Part shown: positions 10,895 through 23,519 of the stretch, piece by piece
How positions within the stretch are numbered: position 1 is the first letter of the stretch
Layout: each line of letters begins with the position of its first letter
Translations under genes and position numbers: made by a program
Notes under the pieces: model-generated
The model's input: the letters and a program-made list of their open reading frames with translations, nothing else
What the model was told of the DNA's origin: nothing
The model's database searches: none
NCBI GenBank assembly: GCA_036346225.1
Contig: JARFIW010001215.1
Span: forward strand, 6,028,501-6,092,500
From: Platerodrilus igneus
Taxonomy: Eukaryota > Arthropoda > Insecta > Coleoptera > Lycidae
Length of the DNA: 64,000 bases
Direction of reading: 5' to 3'

Positions 10895-13800
10895 TAATTT
10901 CTGACGCCCTGGCGTGGGGCTGCGAGTTTGTTTTAGTTCATATTTTTTGTGCTCCGATTTTGTTTCGTGTAACTTTTGCTCCGATTTGGTTTCGCTTAAT
11001 TTCTAGCCCAATTTTTGTTTGTTGATACTGCCTAATTTCCGACATTACCCGCATTTCTCGGCCTGATGCTACTTGTTTTTTCTTCCTTTACGTTCGCCCT
11101 ATTGTGTATTGATTTCTTTTTCTTTCTGCTCTTTGGTGTTCCTCATATGAGGATCGGTTTTTTATTGTGTGGGTTCGATCTCCTTAAATTTTAGTTATGG
11201 TTTCGTTCTTGATCGCTCAATATTATTGGTTGGTTAATTTCAGATTATTGGACTTGTGTTTTCTCCAATAATTCTAGTCCATTGAAAACGCTGGCGCCCA
11301 AGATCTTTCTTTTTTTCTTCCTTCCCTCTAGGTACATTTTGTTCTTCCCGTCAAGTCTAGAGTTGGTTTCTTTCTCCGATTGTTTTTTTTTATTCTACAG
11401 CCCTATTTTAATTTCTATTTTGTTGTTTCGCTCCTATTGGTATTTCTGAAGTATATTCGTCGGATATGTTTTAGATTGTCCCGTATTCGCAATAATTTTC
11501 TTTTGGCTTCTATCGAGTTACGGTTAGCCTTTATTTAGTTACTTTCTACCAATTTCGTTCTTGTTCGTATTCAGAATGACTTCTTTTTCGGCTTCCTAGC
11601 CAGGTCTTCCTGTGTGGGACTGGAATTTTAAATTTTCTGGTAACCCAAAAACTCTTACTGTACATGATTTTTTGGAACGAGTCGAAGAGCTCCGACGAAC
11701 TCAACATGTGTCAAAATTGCAGTTATTTGAGTCTGCAGTGGACTTGTTCGAGGCTAAAGCGTTACTTTGGTATCGTGGTTACCGGCATAGGTTTTCTGAC
11801 TGGAAGTCGTTGTCTAATTTACTGATTCAATGTTTTGAACCTCCGGATTTTGCTTATAAGTTTGCTACAATTGAGGAAAATACTTTTGCTTCACATGACC
11901 GAATTGTTAAAATTTCTCCTACGCCTACAGATCATATAATTCTCCGTACGTTCTACTGCTCTTTTTCTTATTTCTGCTTCTACTCGTCAGGTTATATGCT
12001 TTAATTGCGACAAACCTGGTCATGTTTCGATACGTTGTACTCGTCCTCAAGTACTCTATTGTTATGGTTGCGGATATATGGGAGTTTCTCGCCGCAACTG
12101 TCCACACTGTCATCCTACTGCTAATAGGTCTTCGAATCATACTTCCAATTCTGTTCTCAGCTCTAAGAGCCAAACTTCTTCTGATTTTCACTCTACGTAA
12201 CTCTTCTGTCCCTCATTCAGGTAATCCGGCTCCTACTATCAAAACATACCCTTATTCGGCGAATACAGCTTCGAACAAAATTTCTTTCGTCTCTAGTTCT
12301 ACATCCTATTCATTCTACTCCTCCTTCTGCTTGCCCTACTTATTCACTCTCACTCCAAACTATGCCTCCACTATCATTAAAACCCATACTTCGAATTCGT
12401 GACTTGCAGCTAGCTTCTCAAGGATTTGTTCCCATTTTCTCAAATGATTCTACCCAAGAAATTCTTGTCGTGTCTGCAAGTACACATTGTCGCTGAAGTG
12501 TCGATAACTTCTAATTCAGCCTGCGAAGGCCCTGTTTAAGTTAGTGAACCCGTAGCGGTGATGCCTGTTGCTGTTGTCGCTATCTATTCTTGTTAAGGAA
12601 TCAGTTCCTATTGTGGCTGAAGTTTCGTCTGTTCCTAGTCCATTATCTAACTGTAATGAAGTCTTACTTGATTCTACTCCTTTATCGGACGTTGATGAAA
12701 CGATACCTACTCTTACTCATTTTTCTCATGCCGACAAAATGCTACTTGTTTCTGTTCTTTTAACTAAGGTTGGTGAAATCCTAGCTGATATCTTGTTATC
12801 TAATGTTGACGGACGAAGCTCGACCTGATTCTGCTTCCTTATCTAATGTGGATGAAGTTTTTCCTGAAGCTGTTTGTTCTTGTAACGTTGATGAACTTCC
12901 ACCTGATTCTGTTCCTTTATGTAATATGGTTGAGGTGTTATCAGATTCTGATTCTTTTCATAGGGTTGATATTCCTACAGCCAATGCGTTTTTTTTCCTG
13001 ACTGTGATACTTCTAGTCTTCTATCTAACGTCGTTGAAATTTTATCTACTTCTGTCCCTCTAGTTAACGTAACTGAAGTGTGCTCTGTTTGTGTTTCTCT
13101 TCGTAAGGTTGATTATCGTACAGCCAATATTTTTTCACTTTCTACCGTGGATATTCTGACAACCCATGATGTTTCCTTTTCTACCTCAACTTCCTTAACT
13201 CGTTGCGAGTTTCCTAAACCACCCTCGCCACCTCCTATACCGTGTGCTACAACTGCTACATCCCCTACTGTTCCTGTTTGGCAGAAAGCTGCTCAAAAAA
13301 GGTGGACATTAGTCTATGCTCCTTCCGAACCGGAAAATATTGGCTAACGAAATCCTAATCTCCTTGATCTCGTTTCGTTCTCCTTCTGGCGGCGTAAACG
13401 CCTTAAGAACAAAATATCTAGTCTTTGCGCCCGTTTTTTCTGTCGACTTTGCTCTCCTTAGGACTTGATTTCTGGACATTAAGATTTCTTTATTTACTTC
13501 CGTGTTCTGCTGGGTATTTGTTCTTTTTCTTTCACTCCGTGTGGGTCCAGGAATAGTATAACCCCACAGTACGACCTGCCTGTCGTAAGAGGCGACTATA
13601 GCGGTCCAACACAACACACACACATCACACACACACACACACACACACTCACACACACACACCCTTTATACACGTCCAATCCTAATCACACGGTTCTACT
13701 TGGTTCTCCTTTCTTTCGTTTTCTCCTTGTACTCCTGGAATCCGTGTGGGTCCGGAAATAGAATAGTCCCATGGTACGACCTGCCTGGCGTAAGAGGCGA

Positions 13801-14775
13801 CTACAGCGGTCCAACACAACACATACACACACGCACACTTTATACACGCATAACACATACACACAACCTTCTTACACCCCCACACACACATACACACACG
13901 CGCACGTAGACGCCCACACCTATTCATACATAACTACACTGGGACTCTGTTTTATTTTTTTAGTACAATTCTTAGTTTTTTTTGGGTTTTGTACTTGGTG
14001 TTGGTGTTATTCTTTTTGGTTTTTTTTCTTTATTTTCTCGTTCCTTTTGTTCCACTTTCCTTTCCTTATCCTCTTGCTGGTTTTCTTTGCTTCGGTCCCT
14101 ATACTGATTGTGTTTCGTCCATCCGCTCCTGTCGTAGGTGCTTTCTAGTCCGTTTTTCTTTCTTCGGATAACACGACTTAGTCGACTTTAGGACTAGTCA
14201 GTATTTCTTTTCTTTGGTTCTTCGGTTTTGGTTACCATAGTTTGTAGTACATCGTTTTTTTTACCTGCGCTCTTCCTCTCTTCCTCTGTTCCTCTCGTTC
14301 TTCCTTGTCGTTCCTTTGCTTACTTGAGGCTTGACCCTTGGGTCTTGTTTTGGCTGGTACTGTTGGTTTTCTTCCTCGCTTTTTTCCTTTACTGTTGGTT
14401 TTCTAAAGGAAACGAATATTCTTTTGAGGTTGAACACTTTCCTGTTTCTTTACAAGAAACATTCGTCCTTTGACGACTTTTTCAGTGTCAATGCCATTGC
14501 ATCTTAGTTTTCGTTGCTTGCTTTCCTTCCTTCATTCCTTTTTGCTCTTTTATATTGGACCTTCGAGCCGACGAGAGTTCTTTTTTTTATTTTGGGGCGT
14601 TTCTTTTTTTTCTTTTTCTGTTTTCTTATTGTTTGGTTTTCGTAACGAATTTTCTTTTGGTTTTTAAGCAAATTTTTTTTGGTTTGGTTTTTTTATCTTT
14701 GTTTCTTTTGGTCCTGCCCACTCCCATTACTTTGGTTTTCCTTACCACGACCTGTTCATTTTGCTGGGGGGGATT
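10895..14775 (+). mobile_element. Internal region of unit 2
   Basis: PBS-like TGACGCCCTGGCGTGGGGC at about 10902, leader to 11575, gag-like gene 11576-13347, paired GTAAGAGGCGAC/(CA)n modules 13535-13905, then T-rich sequence ending in a G-rich PPT (GCTGGGGGGG, 14764-14772). Nearly identical to unit 4. Confidence 0.75.
11576..13347 (+). pseudogene. Gag-like gene with CCHC knuckles and a repeat-rich tail, unit 2
   Basis: ATG at 11576 gives MTSFSAS followed by a TAG stop, then the frame continues as WDWNFKFSGNP...FLERVEELRR...FEAKALLWYRGYRHRFSDW...CFEPPDFAYK, a gag capsid-type domain. At 11985-12115 the translation gives CFNCDKPGHVSIRC and CYGCGYMGVSRRNC, the first a clean CX2CX4HX4C knuckle. 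After a Ser/Thr-rich linker comes an acidic stretch of about 15-residue repeats (motifs like SNVDEV, LSDVDET, CNVDELPPDSVPL), then a Pro-rich tail ending WQKAAQKRWTLV...EPENIG. Frames change several times, so the gene is dead as it stands. No pol follows. Confidence 0.7.
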
Positions 14776-16138
14776 TGTAACGTTTATTTTCAGCATAAAT
14801 TAATTACCCTATTTTACACTTATTAATTCATTACTCGTTCGAATGAATTCCGTTTCAATTCTTAAATTCTTCAACAACACCCTATATAGGATACCTGTTC
14901 AGTATAAACCCGCTTAACATAATTTTAACTCAAATGTACTTGCTTGGAAACGACAAGTTTATGCTATAAATAGTTTATATCCTGTTTTAGGTACCCGTTA
15001 TCTTGGTATACATTACGACCGCGTATAATGGTTTTTTCTATTGTTGCAATATAAAGACTTGTTGAAATAAGGTCGCGCACTATCCGATAAAACCCGTGCT
15101 TTCCAGTTTTAATCGGGCTTCGATAAGCAAGGATTTGCAGTTCAAATTCGTGTCATTTGAACCAATGTTAAATTCGATTCTGCAGCTTGTGCGTCGAAAT
15201 ATTTTCTACATTATTCGTCACCGTATTTAAAAGTAATGCACGTTTGTTTCTTTTTGTTCGACAACTAGGTGTCTTGCGTGTATTGGTGAGTTTCTCCGCG
15301 TGTACCCATTCTAATCAGATTCTCTTTTTAGCCTTTCTAGCTGGATGCCAAATGGGTCCTTTCTTTCTGTAGAACAATTGGTTTTGTCCGTAGTCCGCTG
15401 CTGCAGTTATGGTAGCAGGGTAAATAGATCCTGACGATCATGGTGTTGTTGTGCTGACTCACCCCTGACGGTTTGCGAGCTAAGTATCCGCACACCTACA
15501 GGTATGCAAGTCGTTTTCTTTTGTGTGTGTCAATGGCATATTCCGTATCAACGTTTGGTGCAGTTACGTGATAAGAAACGTGACACTGTAGGACTATTGT
15601 TTGTTGCTGCGATTCGATATTATCAGTCCACAGGTGCGATGTACTATTTTTAAACATTTTTGTCAAAAGAACGCACACGTTTATTCGCTTTACTGACTAG
15701 TTTATTTTACAAAAAGTATTAAGTGAAATTTTAAAAACGTTCGACAAAAGCTGCCACACGTTAATTCGTTCCTACTATTTAGTTATTTTACAAAAAGTGT
15801 TAGGTGAAATTTTAAAAACGCTTGACAAGACTCTCACGGGTTTATTTAATACTGATTAATTTTATTTTGTGTGAAATACGAGATGCGCGCTTCGTATCTA
15901 AATTCCTATATTGTCCGTACAATATAATTGTTTGCTGTGAAATAATAACACTTAATTTATTTTCTTTTTACTTGTTTGTCAGAATCCTTTATTTATTTTT
16001 ATGTGTTAATAGATAATCGTGGGCGATGTACTTTTTTTTTTTGTTTCTTTTTGGTATGTAGGCGAATCCCCCCACTCGCAGCGTTTGATAGTTAGCCTGG
16101 TATTTACTTTTCTTTCGGCTACGTCTAGGTACGTAGCA
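14776..16138 (+). repeat. LTR3 of the tandem array
   Basis: TGTAACG (14776) to CGTAGCA (16138), 1363 bp. It shares with LTR5 variants near 15430-15480 ('gatcatggtgttgttgtgct') and a GCAC-to-CCAC change absent from LTR2 and LTR4. Confidence 0.8.
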
Positions 16139-16783
16139 TAATTTCTGACGCCCTGGCGTGGGGCTGCGAGTTTGTTTTAGTTAATATTTTTTGTGCTCCG
16201 ATTTTGTTTTGTGTAGCTTTGGCTCCGATTTGGTTTCTGGCCCAATTTCTGTTTGTTGATTCTGCCTAATTTCCGATATTACCCGCATTTCTCGGCCTGA
16301 TGCTAATTGTTTTTTCTTCCTTTACGTTCGACCTATTGTTTATTTTTTCTTTTTCTTTCGGCTCTTTGGTATTCCTCATATGAGAATCGGTTTTCTTTTT
16401 TCTTGTGTGGGTTCGATCTCCTTAAATTTTAGTTATGGTTGCTTTCTTGATCTCTCAATATTATTGGTTGGTTAATTTCAGATTATTGGACTTGTGTTTT
16501 TGCCAATAATCCTAGTCCATTGAAAACGCTGGCGTCCAAGATCTTTCTTTTTTTCTTCCTTCCCTCTCGGTACATTTTGTTCTCCCTGTCAAGTCTAGAG
16601 TTGGTTTCTTTCTCCGATTGTTCTTTTATTCTACAGCCCTATTCTAAATTCTATTTTGTTGCTCCTATTGGTGTTCCTGAAGTCTATCCGTCGGATATGT
16701 TTTAGATTGTCATGTATTCGCAATAATTTTTTTTGGCACCTATCGAGTTACGGTTAGCCTTTATTTAGTTACTTTCTACCAAT
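16139..16783 (+). mobile_element. Unit 3 leader fused to LTR4; gag deleted
   Basis: PBS-like sequence and leader as in units 1, 2 and 4 up to 'actttctaccaattt', about 30 bp before the gag ATG. It then joins directly to LTR4 at base 11 or so ('tttcagcataaa'). The join falls in a T-run shared by both sides, so a deletion of about 3.2 kb through short homology is likely. Confidence 0.7.
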
Positions 16784-18093
16784 TTTCAGCATAAATAAAT
16801 TACCCTATTTTACACTTATTAATTCATTACTCGTTCGAATAAATTCCGTTTCAATTCTTAAATTCTTCAACACCCTATATAGGGTACCTGTTCAGTATAA
16901 GCCCGCTTAACATAATTTTAACTCCAATCTACTTGCTTGGAAACGACAAGTTTATGTTATAAATAGTTTATATCCTGTTTTAGGTACCCGTTATCTTGGT
17001 ATACATTACGACCGCGTATAATGGTTTTCTCTATTGTTCCGATGTAAAGACTTGTTGAAATAAGATCGCGCACTATCCGATAAAACCCGTGTTTTCCAGT
17101 TTTAATCGCGCTTAGATAAACGAGGATTTGCAGTTCGAATTCGTGTAATTTGAACCAATGTTGAATTTGATTCTTCAGCTTGTGCGTCGAAACATTTTCT
17201 ACATTATTTGTCACCGTATTTCAAAAGCAATGCACGTTTGTTTTTTTGTTCGACAACTAGGAGGCGTCTTGCATGTATTTGTAAGTTTTCCCGCGCGTAC
17301 CCATTCTAATCAGATTCTCTTTTTAGCCTTTTTAGCTGGAGGCCAAATGCGTTCTTTCTTTCTGTAAAACAACTGCTTTTGTCTGTAGACCGCTGCTGTA
17401 GTTATGTTAGCAGGGTAAATAGATCCTGACGACCATGGCGTTTCTGTGCTGACTCACCCCCGACGGATTGCGAGCTAAGTGTCCGCACACCTACAGGTAT
17501 GCAACTCGTTTTCTTTTATGTGTGTCAATGGCATATTCTGTATCAACTTTTGGTGCAGTTACGTGATAAGAAACGTGATACTGTAAGACTATTGTTTGTT
17601 GCTGCAATTCGATATCATCGCTTTACAGGTGCGTTACACGTTTATTCACTTTACTGACTAGTTTATTTTACAAAAGTATTAGGTGAAATTTTAAAAACGT
17701 TCGACAAAAGCTGCCACACGTTAATTCTTTCCTACTAATTAGTTATTTTACAAAAAGTGTTAGGTGAAATTTAAAAACGCTTGACAAAGCTCTCACGGGT
17801 TTATTTAATACTGATTAATTTTATTTTGTGTGAAATACGTGATGCGCACTTCGTATCTAAATTCCTAAATTCTCCGTACAATATAATTGTTTGCTGTGAA
17901 ATAATATCACTTAATTTATTTTCTTTTTGCTTGTTTATACAGAATCCTTTATTTATTTTTATGTGTTAATAGATAATCGTGGGTGATGTGTTTTTTTGGT
18001 TCTTTTTGGTATGTAGGTAAATCTCCCCACTCTCCGCGTTTGATAGTTAGCCTGGTTTTTACTTTTCTTTAGGCTGCGTCTAGGTACGTAGCA
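16784..18093 (+). repeat. LTR4 of the tandem array (first about 11 bases missing)
   Basis: It begins at TTTTCAGCATAAA and ends CTAGGTACGTAGCA. Variant sites pair it with LTR2. Confidence 0.75.
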
Positions 18094-21000
18094 TATTTTC
18101 TGACGCCCTGGCGTGGGGCTGCGAGTTTGTTTTAGTTCATATTTTTTGTGCTCCGATTTTGTTTCGTGTAACTTTTGCTCCGATTTGGTTTCGCTTAATT
18201 TCTAGCCCAATTTTTGTTTGTTGATACTGCCTAATTTCCGACATTACCCGCATTTCTCGGCCTGATACTACTTGTTTTTTCTTCCTTTACGTTCGACCTG
18301 TTGTTTATTTTTTCTTTTTCTTTCGGCTCTTGGGTGTTACTCATATGAGGATCGGTTTTCTTTATTTCTTGTGTAGGTTCGATTTCCTTAAATTTTAGTT
18401 ATGGTTGCTTTCTTGATCGCTCAATATTATTGGTTGGTTAATTTCAGATTATTGGACTTGTGTTTTCTCCAATAATCCTAGTCCATTGAAAACGCTGGCG
18501 CCCAAGATCTTTCTTTTTTTTTTCTTTCCTCTAGGTACATTTTGTTCTTCCCGTCAAGTTTAGAGTTGGTTTTTTCTCCGATTGTTTTTTTATTCTACAG
18601 CCCTATTCTAATTTCTATTTTGTTGTTTCGCTCCTATTGGTATTTCTGAAGTATATTCGTCGGATATGTTTTAGATTGTCCTGTATTCGCAATAATTTTC
18701 TTTTGGCTTCTATCGAGTTACGGTTAGCCTTTATTTAGTTACTTTCTACCAATTTCGTTCTTGTTCGTATTCAAAATGACTTCTTTTTCGGCTTCCTAGC
18801 CAGGTCTTCCTGTGTGGAACTGAAATTTTAAATTTTCTGGTAACCCAAACACTCTTACTGTACATGATTTTTTGGAACGAGTCGAAGAGCTCCGACGAAA
18901 ATTGCAGTTATTTGAGTCTGCAGTGGACTTGTTTGAGGCTAAAGCGTTACTTTGGTATCGTGGTTACCGGCATAGGTTTTCTGACTGGAAGTCGTTGTCT
19001 AATTTACTGATTCAATGTTTTGAACCTCCGGATTTTGCTTATAAGTTTGCTACATTTGAGGAAAATACTTTTGCTTCACATGACCGAATTGTTAAAATTT
19101 CTCCTACGCCTACAGATCATATAATTCTCCGTACGTTCTACTGCTCTTTTTCTTATTTCTGCTTCTACTGGTCAGGTTATATGCTTTAATTGCGACAAAC
19201 CTGGTCATGTTTCGATACGTTGTACTCGTCCTCAAGTACTCTATTGTTATGGTTGCGGATATATGGGAGTTTCTCGCCGCAACTGTCCACACTGTCATCC
19301 TACTGCTAATAGGTCTTCGAATCATACTTCCAATTCTGTTCTCAGCTCTAAGAGCCAAACTTCTTCTGATTTTCACTCTACGTTCTCTTCTGTCCCTCAT
19401 TCAGGTAATTCGGCTCCTACTATCAAAACATACCCTTCTTCGGCGAATACAGCTTCGAACAAAATTTCTTTCGTCTCTAGTTCTACATCCTATTCATTCT
19501 ACTCCTCCTTCTGCTTGCCCTACTTATTCACTCTCACTCCAAACTATGCCTCCACCACCATTAAAACCCATACTTCGAATTCGTGACTTGCAGCTAGCTT
19601 CTCAAGGATTTGTTCCCATTTTCTCAAATGATTCTACCCAAGAAATTCTTGTCGTGTCTGCAAGTACACATTGTCGCTGAAGTGTCGATAACTTCTAATT
19701 CAGTCTGCGAAGGCCCTGTTAAAGTTAGTGAACCCGTAGCGGTGATGCCTGTTGCTGTTGTCGTCAAAGTTCTACCTAATACCATTTCGCTATCTATTCT
19801 TGTTAAGGAATCAGTTCCTATTGTGGCTGAAGTTTTGTCTGTTCCTAGTCCATTATCTAACTGTAATGAAGTCTTACTTGATTCTACTCCTTTATCGGAC
19901 GTTGATGAAACGATACCTACTCTTACTCATCTTTCTCATGCCGACAAAATGCTACTTGTTTCTGTTCTTTTAGCTAAGGTTGGTGAAATCCTAGCTGATA
20001 TCTTGTTATCTAATGTTGACGGACGAAGGTCGACCTGATTCTGCTTCCTTATCTAATGTGGATGAAGTTTTTCCTGAAGCTGTTTGTTCTTGTAACGTTG
20101 ATGAACTTCCACCTGATTCTGTTCCTTTATGTAATATGGTTGAGGTGTTATCAGATTCTGATCCTTTTCCTATGGTTGATATTCCTACAGCCAATGCGGT
20201 TTTTTTCCTGATTGTGATACTTCTAGTCTTCTATCTAACGTCGTTGAAATTTTATCTACTTCTGTCTCTCTAGTTAACGTAACTGAAGTGTGCTCTGTTT
20301 GTGTTTCTCTTCGTAAGGTTGATTATCGTACAGCCAATACTTTTTCACTTTCTACCGTGGATATTCTGACAACCCATGATGTTTCCTTTTCTACCGTTGA
20401 TTTTTTTACCTACAATTCTAACAACAAACAACTTTCTTCCTTAACTCTTTGCGAGTTTCCTAAACCATCCTCGCCACCTCCTATACCGTGTGCTACAACT
20501 GCTACATCCCCTACTTTTCCTGTTTGGCAGAAAGCTGCTCAAAAAAGGTGGACATTAGTCTGTGCTCCTTCCGAACCGGAAGATATTGGCTAACGAAATC
20601 CTAATGTCCTTGATCTCGTTTCGTTCTCCTTCTGGCGGCGTAAACGCCTTAAGAACAAAATATCTAGTCTTTGCGCCCGTTTTTTCTGTCGACTTTGCTC
20701 TCCTTAGGACTTGATTTCTGGACATTAAGATTTCTTTATTTACTTCCCTGTTCTGCTGGGTATTTGTTCTTTTTCTTTCACCCCGTGTGGGTCCAGGAAT
20801 AGAATAACCCCACGGTACGACCTGCCTGTCGTAAGAGGCGACTATAGCGGTCCAACACAACACACACAACACACACACACACACACACACTCACACACAC
20901 ACCCTTTATACACGTCCAATCCTAAACACACGGTTCTACTTGGTTCTCCTTTCTTTCGTTTTCTCCTTGTACTCCTGGAATCCGTGTGGGTCCGGAAATA

Positions 21001-22013
21001 AAATAGTCCCATGGTACGACCTGCCTGGCGTAAGAGGCGACTACAGCGGTCCAACACAACACATACACACACGCACACTTTATACACGCATAACACATAC
21101 ACACAACCTTCTTCACCCCCACACACACATACACACACGCGCACGTAGACGCCCACACCTATTCATACATAATTACACTGGGACTCTGTTTTTTTTTTTA
21201 GTATGATTCTAAGTTTTTTTTTGGGTTTTGTACTTGGTGTTGGTGTTATTCTTTTTGGTTTTTTTTCTTTATTTTCTCGTTCGTTTTGTTCCACTTTCCT
21301 TTCCTTATCCTCTTGCTGGTTTTCTTTGCTTCGGTCCCTATACTGATTGTGTTTCGTCCATCCGCTCCTGTCGTAGGTGCGTTCTAGTCCGTTTTTCTTT
21401 CTTCGGATAACACGACTTAGTCGACTTTAGGACTAGTCAGTATTTCTTTTCTTTGGTTCTTCGGTTTTGGTTACCATAGTTTGTAGTACATCGTTTTTTT
21501 ACCAGCGCTCTTCCTCTCTTCCTCTGTTCCTCTCGTTCTCCCTTGTTGTTCCTTTGCTTACTTGAGGCTTGACCCTTGGGTCCTGTTTTGGCTGGTACTG
21601 TTGGTTTTCTTCCTCGCTTCTTTCCTTTACTGTTGGTTTTCTTCAGGAAACGAATATTCTTTTGAGGTTGAACACTTTCCTGTTTCTTTACAAGAAACAT
21701 TCGTCCTTTGACGACTTTTTCAGTGTCAATGCCGTTGCATCTTAGTTTTCGTTGCTTGCTTCCCTTCCTTCATTCCTTTTTGCTCTTTTATATTGGACCT
21801 TCGAGCCGACGAGAGTTCTTTTTTTTATTTTGGGGCGTTTCCTTTTTTCTTTTTCTGTTTTCTTATTGTTTGGTTTTCGTAACGAATTTTCTTTTGGTTT
21901 TTAAGCAAATTTTTTTTTGGTTTGGTTTTTTCTCCTTGTTTCTTTTGTTCCTGCCCACTCCCATTACTTTGGTTTTCCTTACCACGACCTGTTCATTTTG
22001 CTGGGGGGGGATT
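18094..22013 (+). mobile_element. Internal region of unit 4
   Basis: Same order as unit 2: leader, gag-like gene 18776-20593, paired modules with (CA)n tails (20785-21150), T-rich stretch, PPT GCTGGGGGGGG just before LTR5. Confidence 0.75.
18776..20593 (+). pseudogene. Gag-like gene with CCHC knuckles and a repeat-rich tail, unit 4
   Basis: It has the same premature TAG after MTSFSAS as unit 2, so the stop predates their duplication. The capsid-like domain has a short deletion (RTQHVSK lost after ELRR). Knuckle sequences lie at 19170-19300, as in unit 2. The acidic repeat section is longest here (19610-20200), with SNVDEV-like units and DSxPL spacers, followed by NNKQLSSLTLCEF, a Pro-rich tail and the end EPEDIG. 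At least three frame changes break it. The family resembles retrotransposon gag proteins; the role of the acidic repeats is unknown. Confidence 0.7.
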
Positions 22014-23229
22014 TGTAACGTTTATTTTCAGCATAAATTAATTACCCTATTTTACACTTATTAATTCATTACTCGTTCGAATGAATTCCGTTTCAATTCT
22101 TATATATATACATTACGACCGCGTATAATGGTTTTTTCTATTGTTGCAATATAAAGACTTGTTGAAATAAGGTCGCGCACTATCCGATAAAACCCGTGCT
22201 TTCCAGTTTTAATCGCGCTTTGATAAGCGAGGATTTGCAGTTCGAATTCGTGTCATTTGAACCAATGTTGAATTCGATTCAGCAGCTTGTGCGTCGAAAT
22301 ATTTTCTACATTATTCGTCACCGTATTTAAAAGCAATGCACGTTTGTTTCTTTTTGTTCGACAACTAGGTGTCTTGCGTGTATTGGTGAGTTTCTCCGCG
22401 TGTACCCATTCTAATCAGATTCTCTTTTTAGCCTTTCTAGCTGGATGCCAAATGGGTCCTTTCTTTCTGTAGAACAACTGGTTTTGTCCGTAGTCCGCTG
22501 CTGCAGTTATGGTAGCAGGGTAAATAGATCCTGACGATCATGGTGTTGTTGTGCTGACTCACACCCGACGGTTTGCGAGCTAAGTATCCGCACACCTACA
22601 GGTATGCAACTCGTTTTCTTTTGTGTGTGTCAATGGCATATTCCGTATCAACGTTTGGTGCAGTTACGTAATAAGAAACGTGACACTGTAGGACTATTGT
22701 TTGTTGCTGCGATTCGATATTATCAGTCCACAGGTGCGATGTACTATTTTTAAACATATTTGTCAAAAGAACGCACACGTTTATTCGCTTTACTGACTAG
22801 TTTATTTTACAAAAAGTATTAGGTGAAATTTTAAAAACATTCGACAAAAATTCCCACGCGTTAATTCTTTCCTACTAATTAGTTATTTTACATAAAGTGT
22901 TAGGTGAAATTTTAAAAACGCTTACCAAAAGCTTACATGTTTTATTTACTACTGATTAATTTTATTTTGTGTGAAATACGAGATGCGCACTTCGTATCTA
23001 AATTCCTTAATTGTCCGTACAATATAATTGTTTGCTGTGAAATAATAACAATTAATTAATTTTTTTTTGCTTGTTTGTACAGAATCTTTTATTTATTTTT
23101 ATGTGTTAATAGACAATCGTGGGCGATGTACTTTTTTTTGTTTTCTTTTGGTATGCCCCCCCCCACTCTCCTAGTTTGATAGTTAGCCTGGTATTTACTT
23201 TTCTTCCGGCTACGTCTAGGTACGTAGCA
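22014..23229 (+). repeat. LTR5, right end of the tandem array
   Basis: TGTAACG (22014) to CGTAGCA (23229). About 190 bp are missing near 22100 ('caattcttatatatatacat'). It is followed at 23230-23233 by ATTT, the copy of the duplication at 5691-5694. Confidence 0.8.
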
Positions 23230-23519
23230 ATTTGTCGAATTAATAGTTTTTTCAATATATCATTTTGCATAATTTGCATTAAATGCGTCGCCTGATTTGC
23301 TGCCTCAGAGTCAAAAGCATGAACCAGCGCATCGCGTGAAGTCCTTGGCCGGTCCAGCCGTACTGCTTGCTTGATTTCCTCGTCGTGTATTCCATCAATA
23401 AAGGTCTGCACTGCCACCAACTCTAGTAAGCTGTTCGGTGCTGTTGAGTAGGCTTGTCTCATTAGGCGAGCAGTATTTGCAAATTTTCGTTGAATAGTAT
23501 TTGCTTTAAACTCTTGCAA
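23230..23519 (-). pseudogene. Gypsy-type gag fragment, upstream half, interrupted by the LTR array
   Basis: On the minus strand: QEFKANTIQRKFANTARLMR, then APNSLLELVAVQTFIDGI, then KQAVRLDRPRTSRDALVHAF and EAANQATHLM. This is the conserved gag segment of insect gypsy-type elements (LAVQTFIDGLxDxEIxxALRLxRPxxLxDAL). The frame runs into the LTR end at 23229. Its zinc-knuckle continuation is on the far side of the array at 5621-5694. Confidence 0.65.

Larger units (their letters stand above)
5695..23229 (+). mobile_element. Tandem array of a gag-only LTR retrotransposon
   Basis: Five LTRs start with TGYTACG or TGTAACG (one lacks its start) and end with TACGTAGCA. They alternate with internal segments that carry a leader, a gag-like gene, a repeat-rich C-terminal region and (CA)n-containing sequence. 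The outermost bases are the inverted pair TGCTACG (5695) and CGTAGCA (23229), flanked by ATTT on both sides. No protease, RT, RNase H or integrase is visible in any unit, so this is a TR-GAG type non-autonomous element that would need enzymes from elsewhere. Confidence 0.8.

Noticed and set aside
5695..23229. Ordinary satellite DNA with a 5.2-kb period
   Set aside because: The units carry LTR ends, PBS- and PPT-like sites and a gag domain, and the array has a target duplication.
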